In this document: one piece after another, positions 46,739 to 58,316 of the stretch
Position numbering within the stretch: position 1 is the first letter of the stretch
How the letters are laid out: every line of letters starts with the position of its first letter
Assembly: GCA_937934745.1 (NCBI GenBank)
Contig: CALGZC010000011.1
Location: 1-64,000 of the forward strand
Direction: 5' to 3'
Source: an uncultured Blastocatellia bacterium
GTDB lineage: Bacteria > Acidobacteriota > Blastocatellia > Chloracidobacteriales > Chloracidobacteriaceae
DNA: 64,000 bases
Position numbers and translations under genes: made by a program
Notes under the pieces: generated by a model
Seen by the model: the letters and a program-made list of their open reading frames with translations, nothing else
Database searches by the model: none
What the model was told of the DNA's origin: nothing

Positions 46739-48055
46739 TTACAAAAGCTCGACGGCGTAATCTGGGAAGGCTTCGTGCAGGTCTTCGAGCAGCCTTGGTG
46801 AAGGTTGGACACCGAAGGCCCGATGGGCGCGCAGCCTGACTTGTGTGCCAGAAGGTAAGCGCACGATGAAGTTGAGTGACCGTTCGCCCCGATGGCGATC
46901 GAGCAAGTCCCTCAGTTGTTTAGCCCGCTCGTCGTTCAGGGTCTCCGCGTGAAGGTGGATGGTGATGCCTTGTGCATAGCGCTCACGTAAACCTTCAAGG
47001 GGCTCGGCAGCTTCGGCAATGATGCGCGTCGGTGTTCCGTCTGCCAACTCAAGACGGCCGGTGACGACAACGGCAGCGCCATCCTGCACCTTGGGTTCTA
47101 ATCGCTTGAAGGTCTCTGGCCACGCGATGACTTCAATCCCACCGGTTTCATCTTCGAGGGTGAACACAGCGAAGCGCTCCCCCTTCTTCGTGTTTTTCAC
47201 CGTCAGAGCGTTGACCACGCCGCCCATGCGGACCTCGGCACCGGATGGCTGTGCTGCAAGTTGTGCGTAGGAAAGACTTTTGAGCGCCTGGAGGGTTTCA
47301 CGAAAGATTGCCAGGGGATGGCCGGTCAGGTAAAACCCCAGCGTTGCCTTTTCACCGGCCAAACTTTCTTCCGGCGTCCATTCCACGACGTTGGGCAGCG
47401 CTGCTTCGGACGCCTGCCGGTGGTCGTCGGCAGCATCACCGAACAGTGATGCCTGCCCGGTTGCCGCAGCGCGGTACGCTCGCGCACCCTGTTCAAGCGC
47501 GGCATCAATGGCCGCAAATTTCTGGGCGCGCGTCCCGGGAAGGCTGTCGAAGGCGCCGGACTTAATGAGACTTTCCAAGACACGCCGGTTCAGGGCTTTC
47601 GGGTCAACCCGCTCGGTGAAGTCAAACAACGACTGGAACGGGCCGTGCTGTTCGCGGGCAACGATCACGGCGTCCACGGTGGCTTCGCCAAGGCCTTTGA
47701 TGGCCATCAGCCCGAAGCGAATTTTTCCTCCCATGGCCGTAAAAACGTGCTGGCTGAGGTTGACATCCGGGGGCAAAATCTCAACACCCTGTTCACGCGC
47801 ACTCTCAATATAACGGGCAACCTTGTCGCTGTCGCCGAGTTCGTTGCTGAGGACGGCCGCCCAGAAATGTGCCGGGTAATGTGCCTTCAGATAGGCCGTC
47901 CGGTATGCGAGGATGCCGTAGCAGACCGAGTGGCTGTTGGCCGTCAGAATGCCGTTGATGAAGTAGTTGTGGTACGGCGCGCGCATGGTCAAGTTGTACG
48001 TCGGCGCCGTCCCGGCCGGCGTAACGCGGACAATGTTGATTTCACGCAGCGACAT
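46739..48055 (-). CDS. dnaE: DnaE C-terminal part fused to a C-terminal split-intein half (DNA polymerase III alpha)
   Basis: 438 residues from ATG 48055. Residues 1-40 match the end of an intein: block F-like TYNLTMRAP then HNYFINGILTAN, with the terminal Asn at 40. Ser41 begins DnaE sequence exactly inside the conserved FNKSHS motif (SHSVCYGILAYRTAYLKAHY). DnaE text then continues: PPDVNLSQHVF, IKGLGEATVDAVI (HhH), GFYLTGHP, the OB-fold (VNALTVKNTKKGERFAVFTL) and the C-terminal domain. The polymerase catalytic residues are not in this gene. Upstream is pdxS, 108 bp away, so no N-terminal half adjoins it. This is the layout of a naturally split intein; trans-splicing with a distant DnaE-N is inferred. 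The open frame runs back to a GTG at 48124. Confidence 0.88.
   Translation of the reverse strand: MSLREINIVRVTPAGTAPTYNLTMRAPYHNYFINGILTANSHSVCYGILAYRTAYLKAHYPAHFWAAVLSNELGDSDKVARYIESAREQGVEILPPDVNLSQHVFTAMGGKIRFGLMAIKGLGEATVDAVIVAREQHGPFQSLFDFTERVDPKALNRRVLESLIKSGAFDSLPGTRAQKFAAIDAALEQGARAYRAAATGQASLFGDAADDHRQASEAALPNVVEWTPEESLAGEKATLGFYLTGHPLAIFRETLQALKSLSYAQLAAQPSGAEVRMGGVVNALTVKNTKKGERFAVFTLEDETGGIEVIAWPETFKRLEPKVQDGAAVVVTGRLELADGTPTRIIAEAAEPLEGLRERYAQGITIHLHAETLNDERAKQLRDLLDRHRGERSLNFIVRLPSGTQVRLRAHRAFGVQPSPRLLEDLHEAFPDYAVELL
47936..48055 (-). other. C-terminal half of a split intein (40 codons)
   Basis: Forty codons from ATG to the terminal Asn, the usual size of natural IntC pieces (about 35-40). 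The conserved block F histidine and block G Asn are present. The penultimate residue is Ala rather than His, as in cyanobacterial DnaE inteins. The +1 nucleophile is Ser (47933-47935). Confidence 0.85.
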
Positions 48056-48076
48056 GCTTCGGAGCTGAAAGCGATC

Positions 48077-48110
48077 AGGACGTTGCTGCGCGGAGCATAC
48101 GCAACGTCCT
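48077..48110 (-). promoter_or_regulatory. Perfect 10-bp hairpin before the dnaE fragment
   Basis: AGGACGTTGC (48077-48086) and GCAACGTCCT (48101-48110) form a 10-bp stem with a 14-base loop in the 108-bp pdxS-dnaE spacer. No T-run follows on the minus strand, so it may be an mRNA-processing or attenuation element rather than a simple terminator. Confidence 0.45.
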
Positions 48111-48163
48111 GCGGCCAAGTCCACGGTAGAAGGCAGCTCGTCGCCTGGGAGAGGGGGAATCGC

Positions 48164-49057
48164 TTACCAGCCGCGTGCCGCCAGGATTTGTTCCGCCGGC
48201 AGGCTTTCAACGGCCAGTCCGCGCATTGGCTGCCCGTCTTCGATGTCTTCACAGGCCTCCAGCACTTTGGCGGGGTCTTGGTAGAAGGTCACGGCTTTGA
48301 CAATGGCGCGGGCAAAGCGCATCGGATCGTCGGACTTAAAAATTCCGGAACCGACAAAGACGGTTTCTGCACCGAGTTGCATGCACAGTGCGGCATCGGC
48401 CGGCGTCGCCACACCACCGGCGGCGAAAAGGGGAACGGGGAGTTTCCCGTTTTGCGCTACGTCGCGCACCAGTTCGTATGGCGCTTGTAGGCGCTTAGCC
48501 TCAGCCATCAACTCGTCGGCGGCAAGCGTCGTCAGCAGGCGAATTTCACGGCGGATTTCACGCAGGTGGCGCACTGCCTCGATGATGTTGCCGGTGCCGG
48601 CCTCGCCTTTGCTCCGGATCATGGCTGCGCCCTCGCCGATCCGCCGCAAGGCTTCGCCAAGATTGGTCGCACCACAGACGAATGGAACACGAAACGCCAA
48701 TTTGTCAATGTGGTGGTAGGGATCGGCCGGCGTCAGTACCTCGGATTCATCGATAAAATCCACGCCCAGCGCCTCAAGGACCTGCGCTTCCGCCGTATGG
48801 CCAATGCGTACCTTGGCCATCACGGGGATTGAGACGGCTTCCATGATCTGGCGAATCAGGCGTGGATTTGACATCCGCGCCACGCCGCCGTCGCGCCGAA
48901 TATCGGCCGGTACGCGCTCTAAAGCCATCACGGCCACCGCTCCGGCTTCTTCGGCAATGCGAGCCTGGTCGACGTTGACAACATCCATGATGACGCCGCC
49001 TTTGAGCATTTCTGCCAATCCGGTCTTGAGTCGCATGAGCTGCTGGGTGTCATTCAT
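48164..49057 (-). CDS. pdxS: Pyridoxal 5'-phosphate synthase subunit PdxS
   Basis: 297 residues from ATG 49057 (GGAGGAAG about nine bases upstream). TIM-barrel synthase that makes PLP from ribose 5-phosphate, glyceraldehyde 3-phosphate and ammonia from PdxT. Diagnostic text includes [55 protein letters not shown] (catalytic Lys), and [20 protein letters not shown]. Full length. The glutaminase pdxT, often next to pdxS, is not adjacent on either side; the following gene is the dnaE fragment. Confidence 0.95.
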   Translation of the reverse strand: MNDTQQLMRLKTGLAEMLKGGVIMDVVNVDQARIAEEAGAVAVMALERVPADIRRDGGVARMSNPRLIRQIMEAVSIPVMAKVRIGHTAEAQVLEALGVDFIDESEVLTPADPYHHIDKLAFRVPFVCGATNLGEALRRIGEGAAMIRSKGEAGTGNIIEAVRHLREIRREIRLLTTLAADELMAEAKRLQAPYELVRDVAQNGKLPVPLFAAGGVATPADAALCMQLGAETVFVGSGIFKSDDPMRFARAIVKAVTFYQDPAKVLEACEDIEDGQPMRGLAVESLPAEQILAARGW

Positions 49058-49255
49058 CGCACAAACTTCCTCCAAAAACACTGCTCGTCAGTCTTCACCA
49101 AGTGTCCCGTTGGGATGATGCCATTCCTGCTACCCGACAGTGATCCTCGGTGATGCAGGCGCCGGGGGATAAGCTACAAACCACCACGGTACGGCCGTTG
49201 TCACCACACGCGCAACGGCCATTTGGTTGAAATTTGTAACCAATCGGGCTTGTTC

Positions 49256-51915
<2,660 letters not shown>

Positions 51916-51919
<4 letters not shown>

Positions 51920-52935
51920 CGGGCGGCGCTCCAGGATGCCGGGCGTATCGTTTCATCCGCCGACCGGTCATCCAATAACCAGGCACGGACAAGCCGCTCG
52001 ATTTCGTCCGGCCGTTCAAAAAGCACCAGGTGACCCGTGCGCAGTAAACTGTGCAGGTGCGCCGTCGGGAGCAGTTGGGCCAGCCGTTCACTGTCGGCGA
52101 ACGGGACAACGGGATCGAATTCACCGGTGATGACCAGGGTTGGCGCGCCGGTTGCTGCTGCCCTTTGAATCTGGGTCACCCGCTCTGGTTGTACTAGATC
52201 GGTGACGGCAAGGAAGGCCGCGTGGGAATCACAGTGGACCAGACTGGTAAACGCCATTTCCACATCGCACCAGGTGACTTCCCGCTGGCACAGCGTCGCC
52301 GAGACATAGCGGTAGACAAAGGTTTTAGACGGAATGCGCCGGAGCGTGTCAAAGATTGTCTTCAGTACCACCGGCAGGAGGCGCGCCTGTAACGCACCGT
52401 AGCGGAACAGCCCGAAGTTCATAATGACCTGGCGGCTGACACGTTCCGGCGCCTGCGCACCAATCAGCAGTGCAACGGCCGAGCCGAGCGAAAACGAAAC
52501 CAGGTCAAACTGGGGCATGCCCAGCGCATCTGCCAGCATCAGGGTATCCTGCGCCAGCGTCAGCAGGTCGTAGCGGTTGTCTGCGGCAGATGCGGAAAAC
52601 CCATGGCCGCGAAAGTCAAACGCAACGACCCGAAATCCGTGCTCGCCGAGTATCGGCGCCAGGCGGTAAAACCAGTAGGACGAGCAATCCCACCCGTGTA
52701 GCAACAGCACGGGCCGACCGTTCGCCGGGCCGTATTCGTACACGTGATGTAGCACCCCTTGTACCGACACAAACCGGGCGCGGTCGGCGAATGCCCGCAT
52801 GACGGCAAACACCTCCGGTTGCGGCGGCTGGGTTTCGCGCTGTTCACGCCGTGCGAGTTCAGCTAAGTGGCGGCGGAACTTTTCCGTGACCGGCTTGTCT
52901 GTGGGCAGTGGGGTGTTCACGTGTGGCGCCGTCAA
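51916..52935 (-). CDS. Alpha/beta hydrolase
   Basis: 339 residues; the start taken is TTG 52935, which overlaps the preceding stop, with a GTG at 52920 as alternative. A charged N-terminal helix (about 15-40) precedes the fold. Motifs: VLLLHGWDCSSYWFYRLAP (oxyanion region), nucleophile elbow VSFSLGSA with Ser, acid in GEFDPVVPF, and the late His in RTGHLVLFERP. A complete triad is visible. Esterase, lipase or haloalkane-type substrates cannot be told from sequence. Fourth-from-end member of an overlapping operon. Confidence 0.88.
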
Positions 52936-54038
52936 TCGGTCAAACGCTTAGCGGACGACTCGCGTGGGGCGGGCAATGTCCGCTCCTCTGTGAGATTGAG
53001 CCGGAGCATGGTATCGGCGGCAATAAAGCCATCGCCGGCTCGCTGCCGTCGCCAGTAAAAAAACACGCCCCCCACTGCCGCACCGAGTGTCACCATGCCC
53101 ACACCGGCCAGCACAACAAAGGAGGCAATACTGATCAACAGTTGCCCGATGTGCCGGATATCCTGTTGCGTCGTGCGGGCGGACGTGCTGCTGTGGGGTG
53201 GGGGCGTACTCAACCAGCGCACGACATAGTCATATTTTACACGTTCAATAGCCGTGCGCGCGCCAATGATGTCACGGATGCCGTCTGCCACAACGATGAA
53301 GTTCCCCCGGCGGGCGACAAGGCAACGGTCAGAGGTCAGGAGCTGTGCTGCATCAAGGGCGGCGGTGGCGTCCTGCGGTGTCGGATACTCGGCAATCAGA
53401 AAGTGAGCGAACGGAGACTTGTCCGTGTAATCCGCCCAGGCGAAGGCGCTGCCCGGCGGCGTTGGTAGGACGCCAGCCCGCAGCCAGGCAGCCTGTGCCA
53501 GACCTCGCGCCCCAACGGCATAGTATTCCGTCCCCGGTTGCAGGGCCTGCGCGGGCAACTGGCGCAGGACGACCGGCCGTTCGTTTTCGACTTCTTCGGA
53601 AGGCAGTGTCGCCTGCCAGGCTTCCAACTTGGCGCGTACAAACGCCGCCACAGATGCCCGTTTTTCCTCCGTTGCTTCAGAAGCGAAGCTGAGAACGGTG
53701 TTGCCAAGTGCTTCGCCGCGTATGAGCTTGGCCAACCCCGAAGCGCGTCCGCCGCCTGGGCAGCGATACAGCAGAAAGGCCACACCGTCGCGCCGCCCAC
53801 GATGGACCCAGGTCGCACCAAACTCACGTGCGAGGTCGCCCCACACCGGCGATACCACTTCCGGCGGCCAGGCGACGGCTGCCGGAAGACTCCGGCTAAT
53901 GCCCAGCTCACGAACCGGAAAAGGGTGCCCGGCAACTTCGTCCCGCATCTCCCCTCGGATCGGTGTGATCAGGCAGCCGGACAGCAACACCGCTCCGAAC
54001 GTCCACCGGAGCAGGTTTCGTCGCACGCACATGATCAT
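52932..54038 (-). CDS. Membrane-anchored exported protein (368 aa), DUF6599-like
   Basis: ATG 54038 overlaps the upstream stop. The N-terminus has a hydrophobic segment ending in a Leu-Ser-Gly-Cys lipobox (GAVLLSGCLITP), so it may be a lipoprotein. A soluble domain of about 250 residues follows (FLLYRCPGGGRASGLAKLIR, YYAVGARGLAQAAWLRAGVL, FLIAEYPTPQDATAALDAAQ). Near the C-terminus a membrane helix (LLISIASFVVLAGVGMVTLG) ends in a basic segment. The exported domain resembles acidobacterial DUF6599-type text, a weak match from memory. Function unknown; operon position suggests a partner of the PH-domain protein. Confidence 0.7.
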   Translation of the reverse strand: MIMCVRRNLLRWTFGAVLLSGCLITPIRGEMRDEVAGHPFPVRELGISRSLPAAVAWPPEVVSPVWGDLAREFGATWVHRGRRDGVAFLLYRCPGGGRASGLAKLIRGEALGNTVLSFASEATEEKRASVAAFVRAKLEAWQATLPSEEVENERPVVLRQLPAQALQPGTEYYAVGARGLAQAAWLRAGVLPTPPGSAFAWADYTDKSPFAHFLIAEYPTPQDATAALDAAQLLTSDRCLVARRGNFIVVADGIRDIIGARTAIERVKYDYVVRWLSTPPPHSSTSARTTQQDIRHIGQLLISIASFVVLAGVGMVTLGAAVGGVFFYWRRQRAGDGFIAADTMLRLNLTEERTLPAPRESSAKRLTD

Positions 54039-54544
54039 GGCAACGGTGCTCCTGCGCGATGAAGAATCTGATCGGCAATCGAGTGGGGTTGCACAACCCA
54101 CCGCAGGATGATTTTCCTGGAGGCAGAGGCGCTGTCCACCACAACATTGCCTAACCCAAAAAGCCGATGAAGCAGCGTTTGCTCAACCGTGACATCCTGT
54201 ACCTTGGACAATGGGATGTTCCGCGTGGTTTTGGTCAGAATGCCGGTGCTGACTTCGATTCTATCATCCGTGAGGGTGTAGGTCTCTGACCACTGCTGGA
54301 GGTGTTTTATCCCGGCGATCAGAAAGGGCACAAGGCATAGCAAGATTGTGATGAATGGAACGGCCGGTGCGAGAGGGGCCCAGACGATGGCTTCCAGCAC
54401 GCCACCCAGCACGACCAAAACGACGGACAACACGACCGCTAAGCCGTACCACAACCCGACAAACAGAAAAGTTTGGCGGAACACGACGACCGTCGTTGCA
54501 GTGGGTTTTGCCTCTAGGCTCTGCTGCGGAGCAGGTTCCGGCAT
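54035..54544 (-). CDS. PH-domain (bPH_2, YdbS-like) membrane protein
   Basis: 169 residues from ATG 54544 (weak GGTGAG upstream; the frame extends to 54652). Two hydrophobic helices (QTFLFVGLWYGLAVVLSVVL and FITILLCLVPFLIAGIKHL) are followed by a bacterial PH domain: YTLTDDRIEVSTGILTKTTR, IPLSKVQDVTVEQTLLHRLF. The latter is the hallmark of the YdbS/bPH_2 family. First gene of an operon of overlapping genes that runs to larB. Role in membrane stress is known for some relatives only. Confidence 0.85.
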   Translation of the reverse strand: MPEPAPQQSLEAKPTATTVVVFRQTFLFVGLWYGLAVVLSVVLVVLGGVLEAIVWAPLAPAVPFITILLCLVPFLIAGIKHLQQWSETYTLTDDRIEVSTGILTKTTRNIPLSKVQDVTVEQTLLHRLFGLGNVVVDSASASRKIILRWVVQPHSIADQILHRAGAPLP

Positions 54545-55514
54545 GGCGCAGTTACTCACCCGCTTGGCGCAGATGTAGTCCGAATCCACATATACCAAGT
54601 TCGGCGAAAACGGCAAAGCCGGCTGCGCATTGATCACAGCCGGCAACAACAACCGGTCTCCTGCACCTCCGACCGGGGTGTTTCACCCCTGTCTTTCACC
54701 TGGTTCTGCAATACCACACAAATCTAGCCATTCCAGCCAAATCTGCCGCTTGCGGCCTGCTTCACCGCAAATGGTTTCACCGCTGCCGCAAGGCAGCGGC
54801 CCGGCGCCCGCGGACTCGCCACAGCCCTGACTTCCGGCATAACCTCGCCGTCGGAACGCCAACGGTAGCCAACGCAGCGACCGGGGCCTGTGCCCGGCCG
54901 CATGCACATCGCAGCCGCGCTTCGTGCCGCACACCACGGACATCGCCCCGCGCGCACCGACAGCCACAAGCTTTCCAGGTTATGCCCCTACGCCGCGCAC
55001 GTCTGACTGCCGGCAACGAAGCCATCCGCAACCGCCACTCGTCTACCGCGTGGGCAAAGTCCGTTGCCGGTGCCTTGTCCGGGCTGTGCGCAAGCTCGTG
55101 GGCGATGGACAACAATCCGCGCCGCCTCGGCAGGGCCTGGTCCTACGCCGGCAAGCCGTCTCCGGCTCTTGCATTCCGGTTCTTACGCAAACGCAAACCG
55201 TGAAGCCGAGCGCCGCCGACCATCTCCGGTGCATCCTGCGCCAAAGCCTCTTCAACGGCGCAGCGCCGTTACCGACACGCCTAACGCCGAAGCCACTTCA
55301 CCTGTGCCCGCTTATCTCCACATTGGACAGCACGGCATCGTTTTGATGGTATTTCAACCAAACCGTTCAGGCCCTGTGCGACAAGTAGCAGCAGCACAGA
55401 GAATCACGCTATAGTGATCGTGTTGGAATGCCTTGCTTCTTGGTAGCTGTTGTCACGCCCTGGCAACTGGTCGTGCGCCGGTTGCTGCACTTGACTCTCC
55501 AACGGAGTCTGTCC
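54545..55514. other. Long intergenic region without a supported gene
   Basis: About 970 bp between divergent genes. Several short frames exist on both strands, but their composition is poor (Arg/Ala/Cys-rich) and they overlap each other; none matches a family I recognise. The G+C-rich, Cys-containing minus-strand text near 54700-54970 might be a decayed gene, possibly transposon-derived, but I cannot show it. A palindrome over a -10-like box lies at 55403-55418. Confidence 0.4.
55403..55418 (+). promoter_or_regulatory. Palindrome over a -10-like hexamer
   Basis: ATCAC-GCTATA-GTGAT: 5-bp arms around TATAGT-like sequence about 100 bp before the DUF427 gene. Could be a small operator over a promoter; weak. 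Confidence 0.25.
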
Positions 55515-55832
55515 ATGCAGGTTACAATCAAAGACCGTGCGACGGGGACGGTTCTTGCCGCCGCGAGTGATCCAAGTCAGGTTTTCGCGTTTGAGGGGAA
55601 CTGGTACTTTGCGCCTGAGGCCGTCAATCAAGCCGTTCTCAAAGTGACCCCTGACACCTACACCTGTAGCTATAAGGGAACGTGCAACTGGGTGAACTTT
55701 GACGACGGGCAGCACTTGACCCCTCATGTCGCCTGGGTCTATCCCGCCCCGAAGTCCGGTTACGAACAGCTTGCCGGCCGCTATGGTTTCTATGCCGGCA
55801 CGCGCGCTACCACGCTGGAAGAGCGCACCTGA
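55515..55832 (+). CDS. DUF427 domain protein
   Basis: 105 residues from ATG 55515 (CGGAG seven bases upstream). The DUF427 pattern is clear: a first strand set (TGTVLAAASDP, FEGNWYFAPEAV), the YTCSYKGTCNWVNF region, and the ending AWVYPAPKSGYEQLAGRYGF. The family is small, beta-rich, widespread and without a firmly known activity. It lies 18 bp before the histidine kinase gene on the same strand, so the two are probably cotranscribed. Confidence 0.86.
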   Translation: MQVTIKDRATGTVLAAASDPSQVFAFEGNWYFAPEAVNQAVLKVTPDTYTCSYKGTCNWVNFDDGQHLTPHVAWVYPAPKSGYEQLAGRYGFYAGTRATTLEERT

Positions 55833-55850
55833 GGAGCGCCAACACCAAAC

Positions 55851-58298
55851 ATGGAAACGCCAGATTCCACCATCTCACCTGACTTGGTGACGACGCCGGA
55901 ACCGTCTTCCCCGATGACGTTGGAGGCAGCGCAACAGCGCATCGCACAGTTGGAAGAGGCTTTGCGCAAGTCTGCCGACACGATTCGTGCGTTGCAGGAA
56001 AGCGAACTGCGTTACCGGGAAATCTTTGACGGCGCCAGTGACATCATTGTGTTATTTGCGCTGGATGGTCGCCGCCTAGCTTGGAATCGCGCCGGCGAGG
56101 ACGTGCTTGGCTACACCGCTGCCGAAGTGCAGGCGATGTCGGTGCGTGAATTTACCCATCTGGTTGTTCCAGAGCATCGGGAGCGCGTTCGGCGTGCGTG
56201 GAAAGACAAGCTTGAAGGGCGCAGCACAGCGTCGCGTTATGAAGCGGATTTTCTCACCAAGGATGGGCGGCGGCTCACGCTCGAAGTCAACTCGCGTTTA
56301 CTGTTCCGGGACGGCAAACCCTTCGCCGTCCAGGGGATTTTGCGTGACATTACTGAGCGTAAACGCATTGAACAGGCGCTGCGGGACAGCGAAGGGCGCT
56401 ACCGAGACTTGTTTGAGAACGCCAATGACATTGTGTACATCCACGATTTTGAAGGGCGGTTTTTGTCCGTCAATCGCGGTGTCGAGCGGATCCTCGGCTA
56501 CACCCCGGCCGATGCTAAGCACTTGACGATGACGCACATCATCGCGCCCGAGCACCGCGCCCGCGCATTGCAGTCCATTGCCGACAAGCGTGCCGGACGC
56601 GCCGAAACCACCCGGTATGAACTCGATGTCATTGCTAAAGACGGCCGACGTGTGACGTTAGAAATCAGCTCGCGGCTGTTTTACGAACACGGCGTTCCGG
56701 TTGGCGTCCATGGGATGGCGCGGGATGTGACGCAGCGCCATCACATGGAAAAGGCCCTGCGCGAAAGCGAGGCCCGCTACCGAACGCTTTTTGACCGCGC
56801 CCAGGACGTGATTTACTGCCACGATTTGCAGGGCTCGGTGCTCGACATCAACCCGGCGACCGAGGCGTTGTTCGGTTATCGGCGAGAAGAGGCGCGCTCC
56901 ATCAACGTTCTGGACCTGATCGTCCCGGAAAGTCGTCCGGCGGCGCGGAACGCGATCAAACGATTGCTGAAGTCACCTGAAACACCCGTCCGCTACGAGG
57001 CCACGCTCGTCGCCCGCGATGGGCGGCGGTTGACGCTTGAGCTGGTGACGTGGGTTGTGCAGGAAAACGGTGTCCCAGTTGCTTTTCAGGGGATCGGACG
57101 CGATCTCACCGAGCGCCGCTTGGCCGAACGTGCCCTGCGCGAGAGTGAAGAGCGCTTCCGGCGTGTGTTTGACGCTGCGCCCCTGGGCATCGCTCTGATC
57201 TCGCTGACCGGTCAGGTGCTACGGGCGAATCGCAGCGTCTGTGACTGGCTGGGCCATACGCAGGAAGAAGTTACCGGACGGTGTTATTCCGAGTTTCTCT
57301 TCCCGGCAGATGCTGAAGAACTCACCCGTTTGGCGCGCCGGCTTGTCGATGATCCTAAGCTTTCCAGCTTTCAGGTTGAGAAACGTTACCTAACAAAACA
57401 GCAGCAGGTTGTGTGGGGGCGGATCACGGTCGTGGTAGTCCGTAACAGCGAGGGCCGGCCGCAGTACCTGCTGAGTATGATTGAGGACATCACCCGGCGG
57501 CGGGCGCTGGAAGAACAGGTCCGCCATGCCCAGAAGATGGAGGCACTGGGACAGTTGGCCGCTGGCATTGCCCACGAATTCAACAATTTGCTGACGGTCG
57601 TCGCCGGTTATGCCGGTTTGCTCGAGCGGCGATTGTCCCCCATGTCCATTGAGCGTTCATCGCCTGAGTTGCTGCACCGGTACACCAAGGACATTCTAAC
57701 GGCTGTATCGCGTGCTTCGTCGCTGACGGGCCAGTTGCTGGCTTTTGGGCGCAAACAGCAGCAGCAGCTTGCGCCGCTCAACCTCAATGAGTTGGTGACA
57801 TCCACCATCCGCATGTTGCGCCCGCTGTTAGAGCCGCAGATTAGCGTGGTGACAGACCTTTCACCGGACCTCGGGATCGTGGTTGCCGACCGGCAGCAGT
57901 TGGAGCAGGTCCTGACCAACCTGGCCGTCAATGCCCGAGATGCGATGCCCGAGGGCGGAACGCTCACGTTCACAACGATGAACGTCTGGCACGAGTCACG
58001 TTCTGACGGCAGCACCGGCACGCCATTTCGCGCACGTCAGGTTAGTGATGAAACGCTGCGCATGAACCCGTATGTCATGCTGGAGATTGCCGATACCGGG
58101 ATTGGCATGACGGACGAAGTGCGCCAGCATATCTTTGAGCCGTTTTTTACGACCAAGCCGGTCGGTAAGGGAACAGGCCTTGGCTTGTCGGTGGTGGAAG
58201 GTATTATTGCCCAGAACAAAGGCTTCATCACTGTTGAGAGCGAGGTCGGCCGGGGAACCACGTTCCGTATTTTTCTGCCGCGCGGTGAACTGTTGTGA
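55851..58298 (+). CDS. Cytoplasmic multi-PAS sensor histidine kinase
   Basis: 815 residues without membrane segments. A coiled coil (about 25-50) is followed by four PAS domains beginning at about 50, 175, 300 and 425, each starting with (S/E)EARYRTLFD-like text and three closing with IxRDxTER-like PAC text. HisKA has the phosphoacceptor in GIAHEFNNLLTVVAGYAGLL (His at about 570). The HATPase domain has the N box (LAVNARDAMPEGG), IADTGIGM (G1) and GKGTGLGLSVVEGI (G2). A soluble multi-PAS kinase would sense redox, light or small ligands. No response-regulator gene is adjacent. Confidence 0.93.
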   Translation: METPDSTISPDLVTTPEPSSPMTLEAAQQRIAQLEEALRKSADTIRALQESELRYREIFDGASDIIVLFALDGRRLAWNRAGEDVLGYTAAEVQAMSVREFTHLVVPEHRERVRRAWKDKLEGRSTASRYEADFLTKDGRRLTLEVNSRLLFRDGKPFAVQGILRDITERKRIEQALRDSEGRYRDLFENANDIVYIHDFEGRFLSVNRGVERILGYTPADAKHLTMTHIIAPEHRARALQSIADKRAGRAETTRYELDVIAKDGRRVTLEISSRLFYEHGVPVGVHGMARDVTQRHHMEKALRESEARYRTLFDRAQDVIYCHDLQGSVLDINPATEALFGYRREEARSINVLDLIVPESRPAARNAIKRLLKSPETPVRYEATLVARDGRRLTLELVTWVVQENGVPVAFQGIGRDLTERRLAERALRESEERFRRVFDAAPLGIALISLTGQVLRANRSVCDWLGHTQEEVTGRCYSEFLFPADAEELTRLARRLVDDPKLSSFQVEKRYLTKQQQVVWGRITVVVVRNSEGRPQYLLSMIEDITRRRALEEQVRHAQKMEALGQLAAGIAHEFNNLLTVVAGYAGLLERRLSPMSIERSSPELLHRYTKDILTAVSRASSLTGQLLAFGRKQQQQLAPLNLNELVTSTIRMLRPLLEPQISVVTDLSPDLGIVVADRQQLEQVLTNLAVNARDAMPEGGTLTFTTMNVWHESRSDGSTGTPFRARQVSDETLRMNPYVMLEIADTGIGMTDEVRQHIFEPFFTTKPVGKGTGLGLSVVEGIIAQNKGFITVESEVGRGTTFRIFLPRGELL

Positions 58299-58316
58299 CC
58301 CGCGCTTGAGCTGCCC

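Noticed and set aside
54683-55115. Possible TnpB remnant on the minus strand
   Set aside because: Cys pairs and Arg-rich text hint at a transposon zinc finger, but no TnpB catalytic or zinc-finger motif could be aligned in any frame.
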